Assembly (NCBI RefSeq): GCF_000447795.1
Contig: NZ_AUNI01000020.1
Coordinates: 124,001 to 188,000, forward strand
DNA from: Bacteriovorax sp. Seq25_V
GTDB taxonomy: Bacteria; Bdellovibrionota; Bacteriovoracia; Bacteriovoracales; Bacteriovoracaceae
Reading direction: 5' to 3'
Length of the DNA: 64,000 nucleotides
Position 1 is the stretch's first letter. Each line of letters opens with the position of its first letter. Under the pieces are notes generated by a model. The model was given only the letters and a program-made list of their open reading frames with translations. It did no database searches and was not told the DNA's origin. This document shows, one piece after another, positions 32,075-40,824 of this stretch. Position numbers and translations under genes: made by a program.

Positions 32075-33496
32075 ATGAGAAAAATATTTTTGGTCGGTAT
32101 ATTTCTATTATGTCAATTTACTACTGCAAGTAATCTGTCTGGCTATCTTTATAAATCTCAGGTTGATGGAGTAGAAGTTTCTTTGTCATTTGACGATGCT
32201 ACTAGTAGCTACCTCTTCAAGGCCCGTGGAAAGTCATACTGGTATCCACGACGTAAGTTTGATCAAATTGAAAAAAAACATTTTTATGATATTCCCTCAA
32301 AGGATACTGAAAAATTGTTCCAGACGCTAAAAAAGCATGCTGAGATTTCTACTTTAAGTAAACCAACAGATGAAGAGTTGGTTATTTATAATTTAAAAAC
32401 TCTTGAATTAATTAATGACTATACAACACCGCAATCTGGTCCATGTGGTCAAAATAAAGTCATCAATGATGATGTAACTGTCGAGTATGAAAAATCAAAT
32501 ACAGAGGATCATAATGTCGTCGAGCTTGCTCTCGAGGGAGATGGGTTCTTTGCTATGGGAAAACTCACTGGAATGAAGTTGGAGTTAATGACTTCAAATG
32601 ATAATCCTTTGCACGGTGGACTTGGGGCCATTGGCGTTACAAGTTGGGGTGAAGGAATAGAGGGAGATGATCGTGGTAAAACATTTGGAATTTCTGGAGA
32701 AGTAAGTGCACAGTTTGAAAAAGGGGAGATTACTCTTCGCAAGTTCTCTGAAGGTTATGGTCGTCTCGGTTCAGTTGAAGGAAATGGCTATAAATATAAT
32801 GGGAAAATGTACAAGTCGCAATTTATCTACGATGAGGAAGGAAAACGCTATCAAGAGTTTTTAAGTATTGATGGTATAGAACTTGAGATCAAGAGAGAAC
32901 TTGGTTTTGATGATGTCTATGTAAAAGTAATTGGTCGTAAAAAAGAAATGGATGATACTTCAGGCATTGCGAAAGAAGTACAGGAAAGCTGGCACAAGAA
33001 TCTAGAAGGGGCAAAGGACAATACAATTCAATATCACTACTTGGATTATATGGAAAAGCGAAGAGGCTACGAAGCCTATGTAGAGGTTGGTAAGAAGTTT
33101 GAAATCTATAGAGGCGATAAGTCGTCACTCGAAGCCACTGCTTACACTGGGCTTCAAGCATCGACTCTTGGAAGCTCTGAAAGATATGTCTCAGTAGGAG
33201 GAGAGTTAAAAGCTATTTTCCTTGATGAGAATGAAGGAAGTGTATTTCCTCAGTGGGACGTGCGACTGTATGGGAATGTTAAGAAATATCAAGATCGTGA
33301 ATCAGGTATGATCTCAGGAGCATCACTTACAAGAAGATTTGGAGTAACAGATCGTGGTTATATTTATGTCAAAGCTGGCATGGAATATAATGCTGATCGC
33401 TATTCAAAAGAGTATGGACAGGAAGAGTTCGATAGAAATGGCCGATATGATATCGACCATCAACTTGGTGTCGGATTTGAATATAAGTTCAAATGA
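32075..33496 (+). CDS. exported protein, probable outer-membrane beta-barrel region
   Basis: This is a 473-residue protein with a signal peptide (to about residue 18). The first 150 residues or so are mixed, with two Cys. The C-terminal half has alternating aromatic and polar residues and Gly turns, and the chain ends in GVGFEYKFK with a terminal-strand-like pattern and a Phe next to the end, as in outer-membrane barrels. The function is unknown. It is convergent with the NPP lipoprotein gene, and the two stop codons abut. Confidence 0.65.
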   Translation: MRKIFLVGIFLLCQFTTASNLSGYLYKSQVDGVEVSLSFDDATSSYLFKARGKSYWYPRRKFDQIEKKHFYDIPSKDTEKLFQTLKKHAEISTLSKPTDEELVIYNLKTLELINDYTTPQSGPCGQNKVINDDVTVEYEKSNTEDHNVVELALEGDGFFAMGKLTGMKLELMTSNDNPLHGGLGAIGVTSWGEGIEGDDRGKTFGISGEVSAQFEKGEITLRKFSEGYGRLGSVEGNGYKYNGKMYKSQFIYDEEGKRYQEFLSIDGIELEIKRELGFDDVYVKVIGRKKEMDDTSGIAKEVQESWHKNLEGAKDNTIQYHYLDYMEKRRGYEAYVEVGKKFEIYRGDKSSLEATAYTGLQASTLGSSERYVSVGGELKAIFLDENEGSVFPQWDVRLYGNVKKYQDRESGMISGASLTRRFGVTDRGYIYVKAGMEYNADRYSKEYGQEEFDRNGRYDIDHQLGVGFEYKFK

Positions 33497-34711
33497 CTAT
33501 TGTTTTAAAATACCCATAATTGGAGCAAAGTTTCCATCAATTCCGTGGTCAATTTTGATTCCAAAAATATAGGCGAACAGAGGGTAAATATTTATATTAT
33601 CCACGCTCTTATGCACATATGAAGTTTTAAATTTAGGACCTTTTGCATAAAAGATAGCATCCATATCATTTGTCTCATGCTGATTCCAACCATGATTTCC
33701 TAGTGAAAGCTTATCATCAACATTTAAAATGATATTCCACTGATCATCTGCAATACAGACGATATCACCAATTCTCACATTCGAGTGAAACTTAAGTTGT
33801 TTTGGAGTAGTCATTGGTGAGTAGCACTTGAAGTTCTTGGCGGTCTTATTAATCGCTTCAATATCTTTTGAGATATTGGTTACGATATTAGATTTTTTAT
33901 ATAAATGTGAAATTGGACCATGCCCTTCAATAAAGTAGAGAGAGCGAATATAATCATTAGATTTTTTGAAAAGGAGCTCTTTATTTTCTGCAACTAGTGC
34001 CTGCATACCATGATCTGAGAGTACAATAATATTGAGATTTGGCTCAATTTTAAGTGCCTGACTGAGAAGACTTTCAATTGATCTATCCACCTTTAAAACG
34101 GCCTCTCTTGTTTCTTGCGCCTCTGGACCAAATTTATGGCCAGCGGAATCTACATCAGAGAAGTAGAGAGTTAGAAATTGAGGTGCATTCTCTGTCTTAT
34201 CAGATAGCCACTCGAGTACCTTAGAAATTCTCGCTTCATGTGGCATTGTATGCTCATAATCAAGGTAGAAGTCTGGTCGATAGCCTAGTACTTCCGCTTC
34301 TGAGCCTGGCCAAAATAGAGTCGCTGACTTGATTCCATTTTTCTTTGCAAGCGCCCAAAACGGAAGCGCCTTATAAAATCTTCCATCCGTTACACTAGAT
34401 CTATCTTTGAGTGAGTATCTTTTTTCAAGATCTGGAGCATAGAAGTGATTGGCGATAATACCATGATTCATTGGGTAAACACCTGTCATAATGGAGAGGT
34501 GATTAGGGAAAGTCTTTGTCGGAAATGACGGTCTTAGTGATCTTAGCCTTGCTCCTTCATTGCTAAACTTTGTCAAAAATGGTGGAGAGTAGAGTTCTGT
34601 ATAATCGTGGCGGTAACCATCAATTGAGATTACTAGAAGTTTAGTCTTTTCCTGTTTGTTGCAAGAGAATAGTGTCAAAGTCGTCAGTAGGAGACAGAAA
34701 TATTTCTTCAT
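33497..34711 (-). CDS. nucleotide pyrophosphatase/phosphodiesterase (NPP) family lipoprotein
   Basis: This is a 404-residue protein with a lipoprotein signal (LFSC, lipidated Cys17). The alkaline-phosphatase-superfamily metal and nucleophile sites are ISIDGYR (Asp31), PTKTFPNH with the nucleophile Thr67, FSDVDSAGHKFGP and VLSDHGM. This matches NPP enzymes, which split nucleotides, dinucleotides or phospholipid headgroups using two Zn2+ ions. The protein is predicted to sit in the outer membrane or at the surface, where it could salvage nucleotides or hydrolyse prey material. The substrate is not identifiable. Confidence 0.88.
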   Translation of the reverse strand: MKKYFCLLLTTLTLFSCNKQEKTKLLVISIDGYRHDYTELYSPPFLTKFSNEGARLRSLRPSFPTKTFPNHLSIMTGVYPMNHGIIANHFYAPDLEKRYSLKDRSSVTDGRFYKALPFWALAKKNGIKSATLFWPGSEAEVLGYRPDFYLDYEHTMPHEARISKVLEWLSDKTENAPQFLTLYFSDVDSAGHKFGPEAQETREAVLKVDRSIESLLSQALKIEPNLNIIVLSDHGMQALVAENKELLFKKSNDYIRSLYFIEGHGPISHLYKKSNIVTNISKDIEAINKTAKNFKCYSPMTTPKQLKFHSNVRIGDIVCIADDQWNIILNVDDKLSLGNHGWNQHETNDMDAIFYAKGPKFKTSYVHKSVDNINIYPLFAYIFGIKIDHGIDGNFAPIMGILKQ

Positions 34712-34781
34712 GAAATGCCTTTGTAAAAAATTGAATGTGAGAGTAGTTTAAAGAATAATTAGTATTTTTTCAAAGGAAGAA

Positions 34782-36089
34782 TTAGATTATTGGGAGAAAG
34801 ACAGAGAATTTGGATCCCGCATCTTTAGTCGAATTAATATCGATATCACATTGATGTGATTGAAGTAAGTGGAAAACAAGTTTTAAACCAACTCCGTGTC
34901 CATGCTCTCCTTGTGTTCCAAGAGATGTTCTATTGTTGACACCTTTTCTAAGCTCCTCTAAAAAATCTTCATCAATACCAATACCTTCGTCTTTCACTGT
35001 TATTTTATATTGAGAGCCGAGGATTTCTCCCGTCACACTAATCTTAGAGTTTTCAAATGAATATTTTATTGAGTTTGCGATGAGGTTTCTAATCACTGTC
35101 TCAAGCATCAGTTGATTAAAACAAAACTTAAGAGGATGAATCGTACTTTCAATATTAATACTTTTTCCAATTGCTAAATCTTCGCAAAAATCTATCGCAT
35201 TTGCACATGCGTTCTGCACGCAATTTGATTCATTCTTTGCATTTGATGACTTGATACTTATGGCCCATTCAAGTAGGTTTTGAAGAAGGCCGTTTAAGTT
35301 ATCTGAGGCGGAGTTTATTGATTCAACTTGTTTGTTTGCTCTTTCGATATCATCATTCTCAAGAGACTTTTTTAGTATTTCTACTCTGCTTTTAATAACT
35401 GTAAGTGGGTTTTTAAGGTCATGGCCGATAAGGCTAAGTATCGTATCTTTAGCGTAGCCGAGTTCTTTAAGGTATTCTTGTGCCAAGAAACTTGCTCTTT
35501 GTGATTTTGATTGAACTATTTTTATATAAATGAGAACTATGTTAATAGCACATAACATGAAACACATATAAATATGAGCATTCAATCCAACGAGTTCAAA
35601 GTTAAAGAAGAAAATGTAGTGTACTAGTAAAAGTGTAGAGGAAATAAATGCATAAAGTAGCGGTGCTGGAGTTACTATATAAAATGAGCAGGTCATGATG
35701 AGAATTCCTGGCATTAGAGTAAAGCTATTTCCCCTTGTCATCAAAGTCAGAAGAATAATTATGAGAGTCGACAGTAGCATCAGGAAAAAACCATACTCTT
35801 CAATAGCCTTAGGGTAATGAACTTTTTTGTAGAAAAGTGGAAACATTAGCAGTCCAGCAAAGACTAGTATAAGGCGAAGACCGATGAGGATATTTGCACT
35901 TCCCCAATAAAAGGTACGATGAAAGTCAAAAAAGATTCCAGCAAAAAGAAGTAGAATGCAGCAGATATTATAGCTTACAAAAAAGTGCTTCTTACTTTGC
36001 TGCCAATAATATTCTTTGAACAAAGCCTCTTGGTCTCTATCTCTTAATTGTCCTGAAAAGCGATAATTACTTTGTTCTTCTACATTCAT
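34782..36089 (-). CDS. membrane sensor histidine kinase
   Basis: This is a 435-residue protein. The N-terminal part has six hydrophobic helices (about 38-54, 64-86, 98-118, 124-141, 143-162, 172-191), i.e. an integral membrane sensor with little periplasmic loop. It is followed by a DHp domain with the phosphorylatable His223 (GHDLKNPLT) and a CA domain with N box NLIANSIKYSF, G1 VKDEGIGI and G2 GEHGHGVGLKLV. It autophosphorylates and passes phosphate to a receiver. It follows the HPt-REC gene by 7 bp, so the pair is a likely phosphorelay. The signal is unknown. Confidence 0.92.
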   Translation of the reverse strand: MNVEEQSNYRFSGQLRDRDQEALFKEYYWQQSKKHFFVSYNICCILLLFAGIFFDFHRTFYWGSANILIGLRLILVFAGLLMFPLFYKKVHYPKAIEEYGFFLMLLSTLIIILLTLMTRGNSFTLMPGILIMTCSFYIVTPAPLLYAFISSTLLLVHYIFFFNFELVGLNAHIYMCFMLCAINIVLIYIKIVQSKSQRASFLAQEYLKELGYAKDTILSLIGHDLKNPLTVIKSRVEILKKSLENDDIERANKQVESINSASDNLNGLLQNLLEWAISIKSSNAKNESNCVQNACANAIDFCEDLAIGKSINIESTIHPLKFCFNQLMLETVIRNLIANSIKYSFENSKISVTGEILGSQYKITVKDEGIGIDEDFLEELRKGVNNRTSLGTQGEHGHGVGLKLVFHLLQSHQCDIDINSTKDAGSKFSVFLPII

Positions 36090-36096
36090 CTAAATT

Positions 36097-36882
36097 TTAT
36101 GCAGCAATTTTTCCAAGTTCAATTGAGCACTTGATATAGTAAATAAGTTTATTTTCTGATAACGGTTTTTCAGCAAAGAATACTTTTTCCCAGACTTGTT
36201 CGTCAGCATTGATCTCTGGACGATAACCACTCAAGAAAATAATTGGTGTATGTTGATTGCCTCCAACAGATTTTCTGAGTTGATTGATAAACGCCTTCCC
36301 ATCGAGTTCTGGCATCATGTAATCGCAGATGATGACATCGTATGTTTTAGCTTGACTCTCTCTCAAGCCTTCTTGACCATTAGCAGATGTTGCAATTTCA
36401 CAATTAAAACTTTCTTTTAGATAGGTGGAAACAATTTCTTGAATATCTGGATCATCATCAATAATAAGAAACTTAAAATTATTCTTCTTCATTGGTTTAT
36501 CACTTGCTTGATTTTGAATCATATTTGTTAAATCATAGAAATCAAAATCTGCAGTCAAGTCGACTTTTAATATTTCAAGATAATCAGAGAGAGAATTGAG
36601 ATACATTAATGATGTATCATAAGATTTACTATCAAACTCAATTTCACCATTTTTTAATTGGATCAACTTTGATTCAAATAAGTGAGAGATCTCCGCTATT
36701 GAGTCAAAACCACAAGCTCTTGTATTACCCTTAATAGAATGTATCACGCGAAACATTTGATTATAGTCATCAGTACCAAACTCTGAAACTTCTTTGCCGT
36801 ATAAGACATCACTTAGTTCTGCAAGATGATCTTCAAGCTCACTCATCGTTGCTAGTTTAAGTTCTTTTTCTATTTCTTCCAT
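36097..36882 (-). CDS. HPt-REC phosphorelay protein
   Basis: This is a 261-residue protein. The HPt domain has His48 in RVIHSIKGNTRACGF (45-59). After a linker comes a receiver domain with Asp142-144 (IIDDD), phosphoacceptor Asp187 (IICDYMMPELDG) and Lys239 (AEKP). This order (HPt before REC) and the adjacent membrane kinase gene suggest a three-step phosphorelay. No DNA-binding domain is present. Transcription starts from the region shared with the cysteine-array gene at 37130. Confidence 0.9.
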   Translation of the reverse strand: MEEIEKELKLATMSELEDHLAELSDVLYGKEVSEFGTDDYNQMFRVIHSIKGNTRACGFDSIAEISHLFESKLIQLKNGEIEFDSKSYDTSLMYLNSLSDYLEILKVDLTADFDFYDLTNMIQNQASDKPMKKNNFKFLIIDDDPDIQEIVSTYLKESFNCEIATSANGQEGLRESQAKTYDVIICDYMMPELDGKAFINQLRKSVGGNQHTPIIFLSGYRPEINADEQVWEKVFFAEKPLSENKLIYYIKCSIELGKIAA

Positions 36883-37129
36883 GGCTGGTCCTTTTTATTT
36901 GTTCGATTGTACGAACTCTATCGGATTCCAATAAATTTTTATTAGATCAATTATAGGTGCAAAATGAAATTTTTTCATGGGCCATTTTGACACTGGGGTC
37001 ACTATAGCTAGTTTTGCAGATTCCTGGTCCTAAACAAATTCAGGTACAAGACGCGCTGCTATATACTTGATTTTTTTGGCATATTAATTGCTCTTTGATA
37101 TCTTCGTAACACAACATAAGGAGAGAGAG

Positions 37130-38365
37130 ATGAGTAAGACTTACCTAAGTTTAGGCCTTTTATTGCTTTGCTTGTTGCTTGGTCTAGGGGCAAAGGCCGA
37201 AAGCGCAGACAGTTTTCAATTAAACGGACAATCTGAAGAGACAATTGTACTTGACCTAATTAAGTCAGTAACAATGTATAGAGATGAGCTTCAAGATTCG
37301 ACTTGCACTAGACAAGAGCCATATGACACAGAAGAGTGTGGGTATGTAACAAAGTATCGTCAGGACTGTCGCTACGAGCCAGGTAGAAATGTTTGTAGAC
37401 CGTATACAGATAGAATATGTCGTTATGAAACTCGCTATCGTCAAGAGTGTCGAACTGAGCCAGGAAGACAACAATGTCGTTATGAGCCAGGTAAAACAGT
37501 ATGTAGAACGAATTCGCGTGGAGAGAATAATTGTAGAACGATTCCAGGTAGGCAGGTTTGTGACACTGCTCCAGGAAGAAGAGTTTGTAGAGATGTTCCT
37601 TATCAAGATTACGTTTGTCGCAATGAAACGCGCAATAGATGTGATTATGAGCCAGGTAGAAATGTATGTTCAAGCGTTCCATACCAAGAGTACGAATGTA
37701 AAACAGTTACTCGTTACAGAAGTATTCCATACGCATGTAAAATTACAGTTAAAGTTCCATATCAAGTTGATAAGAAAGTTGAGCACACTGTTAACTTTAA
37801 TATCGTAGGAGCTAAAGACCTTTCTGATGCAACAATTAATGTTGCCTTAGCTGAGAATGGAAGTATTTCCCTTTCTGCTGATAACCACTCTGCTTTAACA
37901 CTTCTTGAAGTTGATAATAGAATTGTTTCATCAAGTGAGTACGATTTCACATCACAAGTTGATGTAAATGTAGTTGATAGAGCTCAATATGAAGCGCCAT
38001 TAAAAATTAATTCACATGGTTTATGGATGAGTAAAGATGGTGACTACGTACTTACTGTTGATAGCTTCAGCGCTGTAAACTTTGCTGTTGAAATTGATGT
38101 TGTAACTGTTTCTGACGGAGATAGACATTATAAGAAAACTTTCAATATTAATGAATTTAAGAAAACTGATGCTGGAAATGGGAAGGTAAAACTTTCAATT
38201 GATCTTAAAAAACATGGTTTCAAGGCCCTAAAAAATCTTTTTGGTGGAGTAAGAATTAAAGTCGCAACAACTTTTGAAACAACTCCGCTTGGAAATGTTC
38301 TTGGAAATCAAAAACCAAACAATTCTAGAGAGCACATTTTTAGTCTAAAAGTTTATAAAGATTAA
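37130..38365 (+). CDS. exported protein with a regular cysteine array
   Basis: This is a 411-residue protein. The frame is open from TTG 37088, but ATG 37130 has AAGGAGAGAG in front and opens a signal peptide (1-23). Residues 59-203 contain 16 cysteines spaced mostly 8-11 residues apart (59, 70, 80, 89, 97, 107, 116, 125, 135, 144, 153, 163, 171, 180, 190, 203), within repeats such as CRYEPGR..C and VPYQ.Y.C. Residues 210-411 form a beta-rich domain without Cys. It is probably exported and heavily disulfide-bonded. I do not recognise a named family. A UUCG-loop terminator follows. Confidence 0.7.
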   Translation: MSKTYLSLGLLLLCLLLGLGAKAESADSFQLNGQSEETIVLDLIKSVTMYRDELQDSTCTRQEPYDTEECGYVTKYRQDCRYEPGRNVCRPYTDRICRYETRYRQECRTEPGRQQCRYEPGKTVCRTNSRGENNCRTIPGRQVCDTAPGRRVCRDVPYQDYVCRNETRNRCDYEPGRNVCSSVPYQEYECKTVTRYRSIPYACKITVKVPYQVDKKVEHTVNFNIVGAKDLSDATINVALAENGSISLSADNHSALTLLEVDNRIVSSSEYDFTSQVDVNVVDRAQYEAPLKINSHGLWMSKDGDYVLTVDSFSAVNFAVEIDVVTVSDGDRHYKKTFNINEFKKTDAGNGKVKLSIDLKKHGFKALKNLFGGVRIKVATTFETTPLGNVLGNQKPNNSREHIFSLKVYKD

Positions 38366-38378
38366 TAGAATTTAGTTA

Positions 38379-38403
38379 GGCCACTTCGGTGGCCTTTTTT
38401 TTT
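38379..38403 (+). terminator. intrinsic terminator with UUCG tetraloop
   Basis: GGCCAC (38379-38384) pairs with GTGGCC (38389-38394) around the exceptionally stable TTCG loop and is followed by nine T residues. Confidence 0.95.
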
Positions 38404-38472
38404 ACCTGTTTTGCTTGACAATTATTTGTTGCTTGTTAATACTCCTGTTTGATTATTCAAACAGGAGAAACA

Positions 38473-39612
38473 ATGAAGAAGTCATTACTTGCAATGGTAG
38501 TACTCGCAACTACAGCGAATGCAGCAACAACAGCAGATCTAGAAAGAAAGTTAAATGTACTTGCAACAGAAGTACAAAATCTTAAGGAAAACAAAACTGA
38601 AACTGGTGTAACTCTGGGTGGTTACGGAGAAATTATCTATACAGATACATCGTCTGAAAATGAGTCAAATAAAGCGTCTGGAGTAAAACCAAGCAATAAG
38701 TGGGATACTCTTAGAAACGTGCTTTATGTAGGTTATAAGTTTTCACCAAAATGGTCATTTAAAACTGAAATTGAAATTGAGCACGCGAATGAAATTTATA
38801 CGGAATTCGCTGAAATTAGATACTCTCACTCTGATGCATTCAATGCTAAGGCCGGTCTTCTTCTTGCGCCAATTGGTTTTGTAAATACAGAGCATGAGCC
38901 AACTAGATTTTTTGGAGTAAATAGACCGGAGATCGAAAGTAAAATTATTCCAACAACATGGAGAGAAAATGGTTTAGGTCTTCATGGGAAGCTCAACCAA
39001 CTTTCATATAACGTATTTCTTTTAAACTCTTTAAAGGGTGATAGTTTTGATGCTTCAGGTGTTCGAAGTGGTAGACAGAAGGGCTCTAATGCTGCTGCTG
39101 GAAACTGGGCATACCTTGCAAGATTAGATTATAACTTTAATTTTGGTCTTGATTTAGGAGCAACAGCATATATTTCAAAAACAAATGGAACAACAGCTTC
39201 AGGGCTAAAGCACAATATTTATGAATTACATGCTGAGTATAATTACCAAGGTTTAAAGGCGAGAGTTCTTTATGTAAAATCTGACCTTGATGGGAAGAAG
39301 ATTTCTGAAGTTGTAAGTAAAGATGTTGCTGATGAAATGGCTGGTTACTATGTAGAACTTGGTTATGATATTTTCCACGGAAAAGATTGTTACCTTGCTC
39401 CTTACGTCAGATATGAAACTTTCAATACTCAAGAAAAGCTTGATGCAAGCCTTGGTGACAAAGATAAGTCAAAAGATGTTACGAACCTTACTTACGGTTT
39501 AATGTATAAGCCAGTTGAGAAAATTGCTTTCAAAGTTGACTACCAAAAAGTTACAAACGAAGCAAAAACAGGAGTTGATAAAGTTAACTTTGGTATCGGA
39601 TGGGAATACTAA
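38473..39612 (+). CDS. outer-membrane porin-like beta-barrel protein
   Basis: This is a 379-residue protein. ATG 38473 follows CAGGAGAAAC and opens a signal peptide (about 1-17); the frame upstream to 38449 is ignored. A short coiled-coil (ADLERKLNVLATEVQNLKENK) precedes a barrel with GGYGEIIYTD and many amphipathic strands, ending in VNFGIGWEY with a C-terminal aromatic residue. This is the layout of trimeric or phosphate-selective (OprP/OprO-type) porins. It forms an outer-membrane channel, and the solute is unknown. The next gene overlaps its end by 13 bp. Confidence 0.82.
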   Translation: MKKSLLAMVVLATTANAATTADLERKLNVLATEVQNLKENKTETGVTLGGYGEIIYTDTSSENESNKASGVKPSNKWDTLRNVLYVGYKFSPKWSFKTEIEIEHANEIYTEFAEIRYSHSDAFNAKAGLLLAPIGFVNTEHEPTRFFGVNRPEIESKIIPTTWRENGLGLHGKLNQLSYNVFLLNSLKGDSFDASGVRSGRQKGSNAAAGNWAYLARLDYNFNFGLDLGATAYISKTNGTTASGLKHNIYELHAEYNYQGLKARVLYVKSDLDGKKISEVVSKDVADEMAGYYVELGYDIFHGKDCYLAPYVRYETFNTQEKLDASLGDKDKSKDVTNLTYGLMYKPVEKIAFKVDYQKVTNEAKTGVDKVNFGIGWEY

Positions 39613-40133
39613 TCTTGTCTAGATTTCAAAATACTTTAAAAATTGGGGGAAGATTACTTCTCCCTTTTTTGTTTTTGTCCTCAAATTCTATGGGAGACAA
39701 AATCCATAGTAACCTCGAAAAAAAATTTCCAGAGTGCAAGCTAGAAAAGAAAGTATATTTTCTTGAAGATGCTGAACTTTTGAAATTAAAAGAAAAGTAT
39801 CCGACAAAAAACATCAGTGCATTTTATAATTATTATGAAAAATCTTGTTCAGGTAAAATGTCTCGACTATTTGTTTCAAGTGATGTTGTAAGGACATTAA
39901 AGCAATTTCTATTAATTGAGATAAAAGACAAGAGGATTGTAAATCTTGAGGTCTTAAAGTTTGATGAACCAGTTGAGTACAAAGTACAGCCTTATTGGCT
40001 TGAGAAATTTTATAAAATTACTTCTCTAAGTGAGATTGATAAAATGGATGGAGTCTCTGGGGCAACACTGACTTCGCGCTCAACGAAATATCTTAGTTGG
40101 GTATTTCTCTATGTTGATGCTATAATAAAATAG
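39600..40133 (+). CDS. FMN-binding domain protein, probable covalent flavinylation site
   Basis: This is a 177-residue protein with an N-terminal hydrophobic segment (about 18-30) that is probably a signal anchor. Near the C-terminus DGVSGATLTS (150-159) matches the D..(S/T)GAT motif where ApbE-type transferases attach FMN to a Thr (here Thr156) in NqrC, RnfG and related proteins. It is predicted to carry FMN on the periplasmic side. ATG 39600 lies inside the porin gene; a TTG at 39615 is an alternative start. The next gene, 2 bp away, encodes a His-rich membrane protein, so the two may form an electron-transfer pair. Confidence 0.8.
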   Translation: MGILILSRFQNTLKIGGRLLLPFLFLSSNSMGDKIHSNLEKKFPECKLEKKVYFLEDAELLKLKEKYPTKNISAFYNYYEKSCSGKMSRLFVSSDVVRTLKQFLLIEIKDKRIVNLEVLKFDEPVEYKVQPYWLEKFYKITSLSEIDKMDGVSGATLTSRSTKYLSWVFLYVDAIIK

Positions 40134-40135
40134 TT

Positions 40136-40570
40136 ATGCAAAGACGAAACTCTCTTCCTGTACATCTTTCTTCATACCTTGTGATCGCAATCGGTGCAAT
40201 CTTGTATGTGATTAAAAATTTCTTTAGTGTCGAAGGGGAATGGGGAGTTGAAGATCACTTCCTCGTTAAGCCTTTGTTGAGTGCACATCTTCTAACCACA
40301 CCACTTTTAGTTTTCTTTATTGGTTCAATTTTACACTTTCATATATTGATAAAGCTTAAGAGTGGGGTGAAAAAATTTAAAGTATCAGGACTCTTACTTG
40401 TGGTGTCTTTTCTTGTCATGTTATTTTCAGGAACTTCAATCCAAGTATTTATCTCTGAAGCTGGGCGCAATACAGCTGTACTGATTCACAATATATCTGC
40501 TTTAATTTGGGCCATTTCTTACATTCTTCACCATGCTTTAGTCAGTTTCTCGAAGCATACCTCAAACTGA
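40136..40570 (+). CDS. four-helix membrane protein, probable b-type cytochrome
   Basis: This is a 144-residue protein with four predicted transmembrane helices (about 12-27, 47-68, 83-101, 114-135). Histidines sit within or at the ends of helices (His51, His67, His69, His118, His132, His133), as expected for one or two bis-His b hemes, resembling small cytochrome b561/DUF4405-like proteins. Together with the flavinylated neighbour it could move electrons from the quinone pool to periplasmic FMN. Heme binding is inferred from the His pattern only. Confidence 0.6.
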   Translation: MQRRNSLPVHLSSYLVIAIGAILYVIKNFFSVEGEWGVEDHFLVKPLLSAHLLTTPLLVFFIGSILHFHILIKLKSGVKKFKVSGLLLVVSFLVMLFSGTSIQVFISEAGRNTAVLIHNISALIWAISYILHHALVSFSKHTSN

Positions 40571-40783
40571 TCCAGTTAAATGGGGATGAGATTTGTATAT
40601 TCTTTTGTTATTTAGTGTCGTTAAACCCTGAGATTTTAGGCTGCAGTAAAAAAAATACCTAAACCCATGTTGTTGTTAAGAAATTGATATAATTATCCCC
40701 ATTTTTCTGGAGCAGTTTAAACTAATTATCGAATTGGGCAATGTGCCATTGGCTTTTTAAATGCATATACATCTAGCTTTTGC

Positions 40784-40789
40784 TATAAT
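40784..40789 (+). promoter_or_regulatory. extended -10 promoter candidate for gltX
   Basis: TGCTATAAT (TG at 40781-40782, TATAAT at 40784-40789) is a perfect extended -10 element, 35 bp before the gltX ATG. The -35 region is weak, which is common with extended -10 promoters. The rest of the 254-bp gap (40571-40824) shows no gene or other clear signal. Confidence 0.5.
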
Positions 40790-40824
40790 GTGCCAAAAAT
40801 TTGTTAAATTAGAAGGATATAGAA

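Noticed and set aside
36987-37008. Promoter with TTGACA before the cysteine-array gene
   Set aside because: The -35 is perfect, but no acceptable -10 lies 16-18 bp downstream; the nearby TATAG is only 10 bp away.
37265-37808. Several overlapping ORFs in other frames of the cysteine-array gene
   Set aside because: They exist because the repetitive codon pattern lacks stops in other frames. The plus-strand frame has the signal peptide, RBS and terminator.
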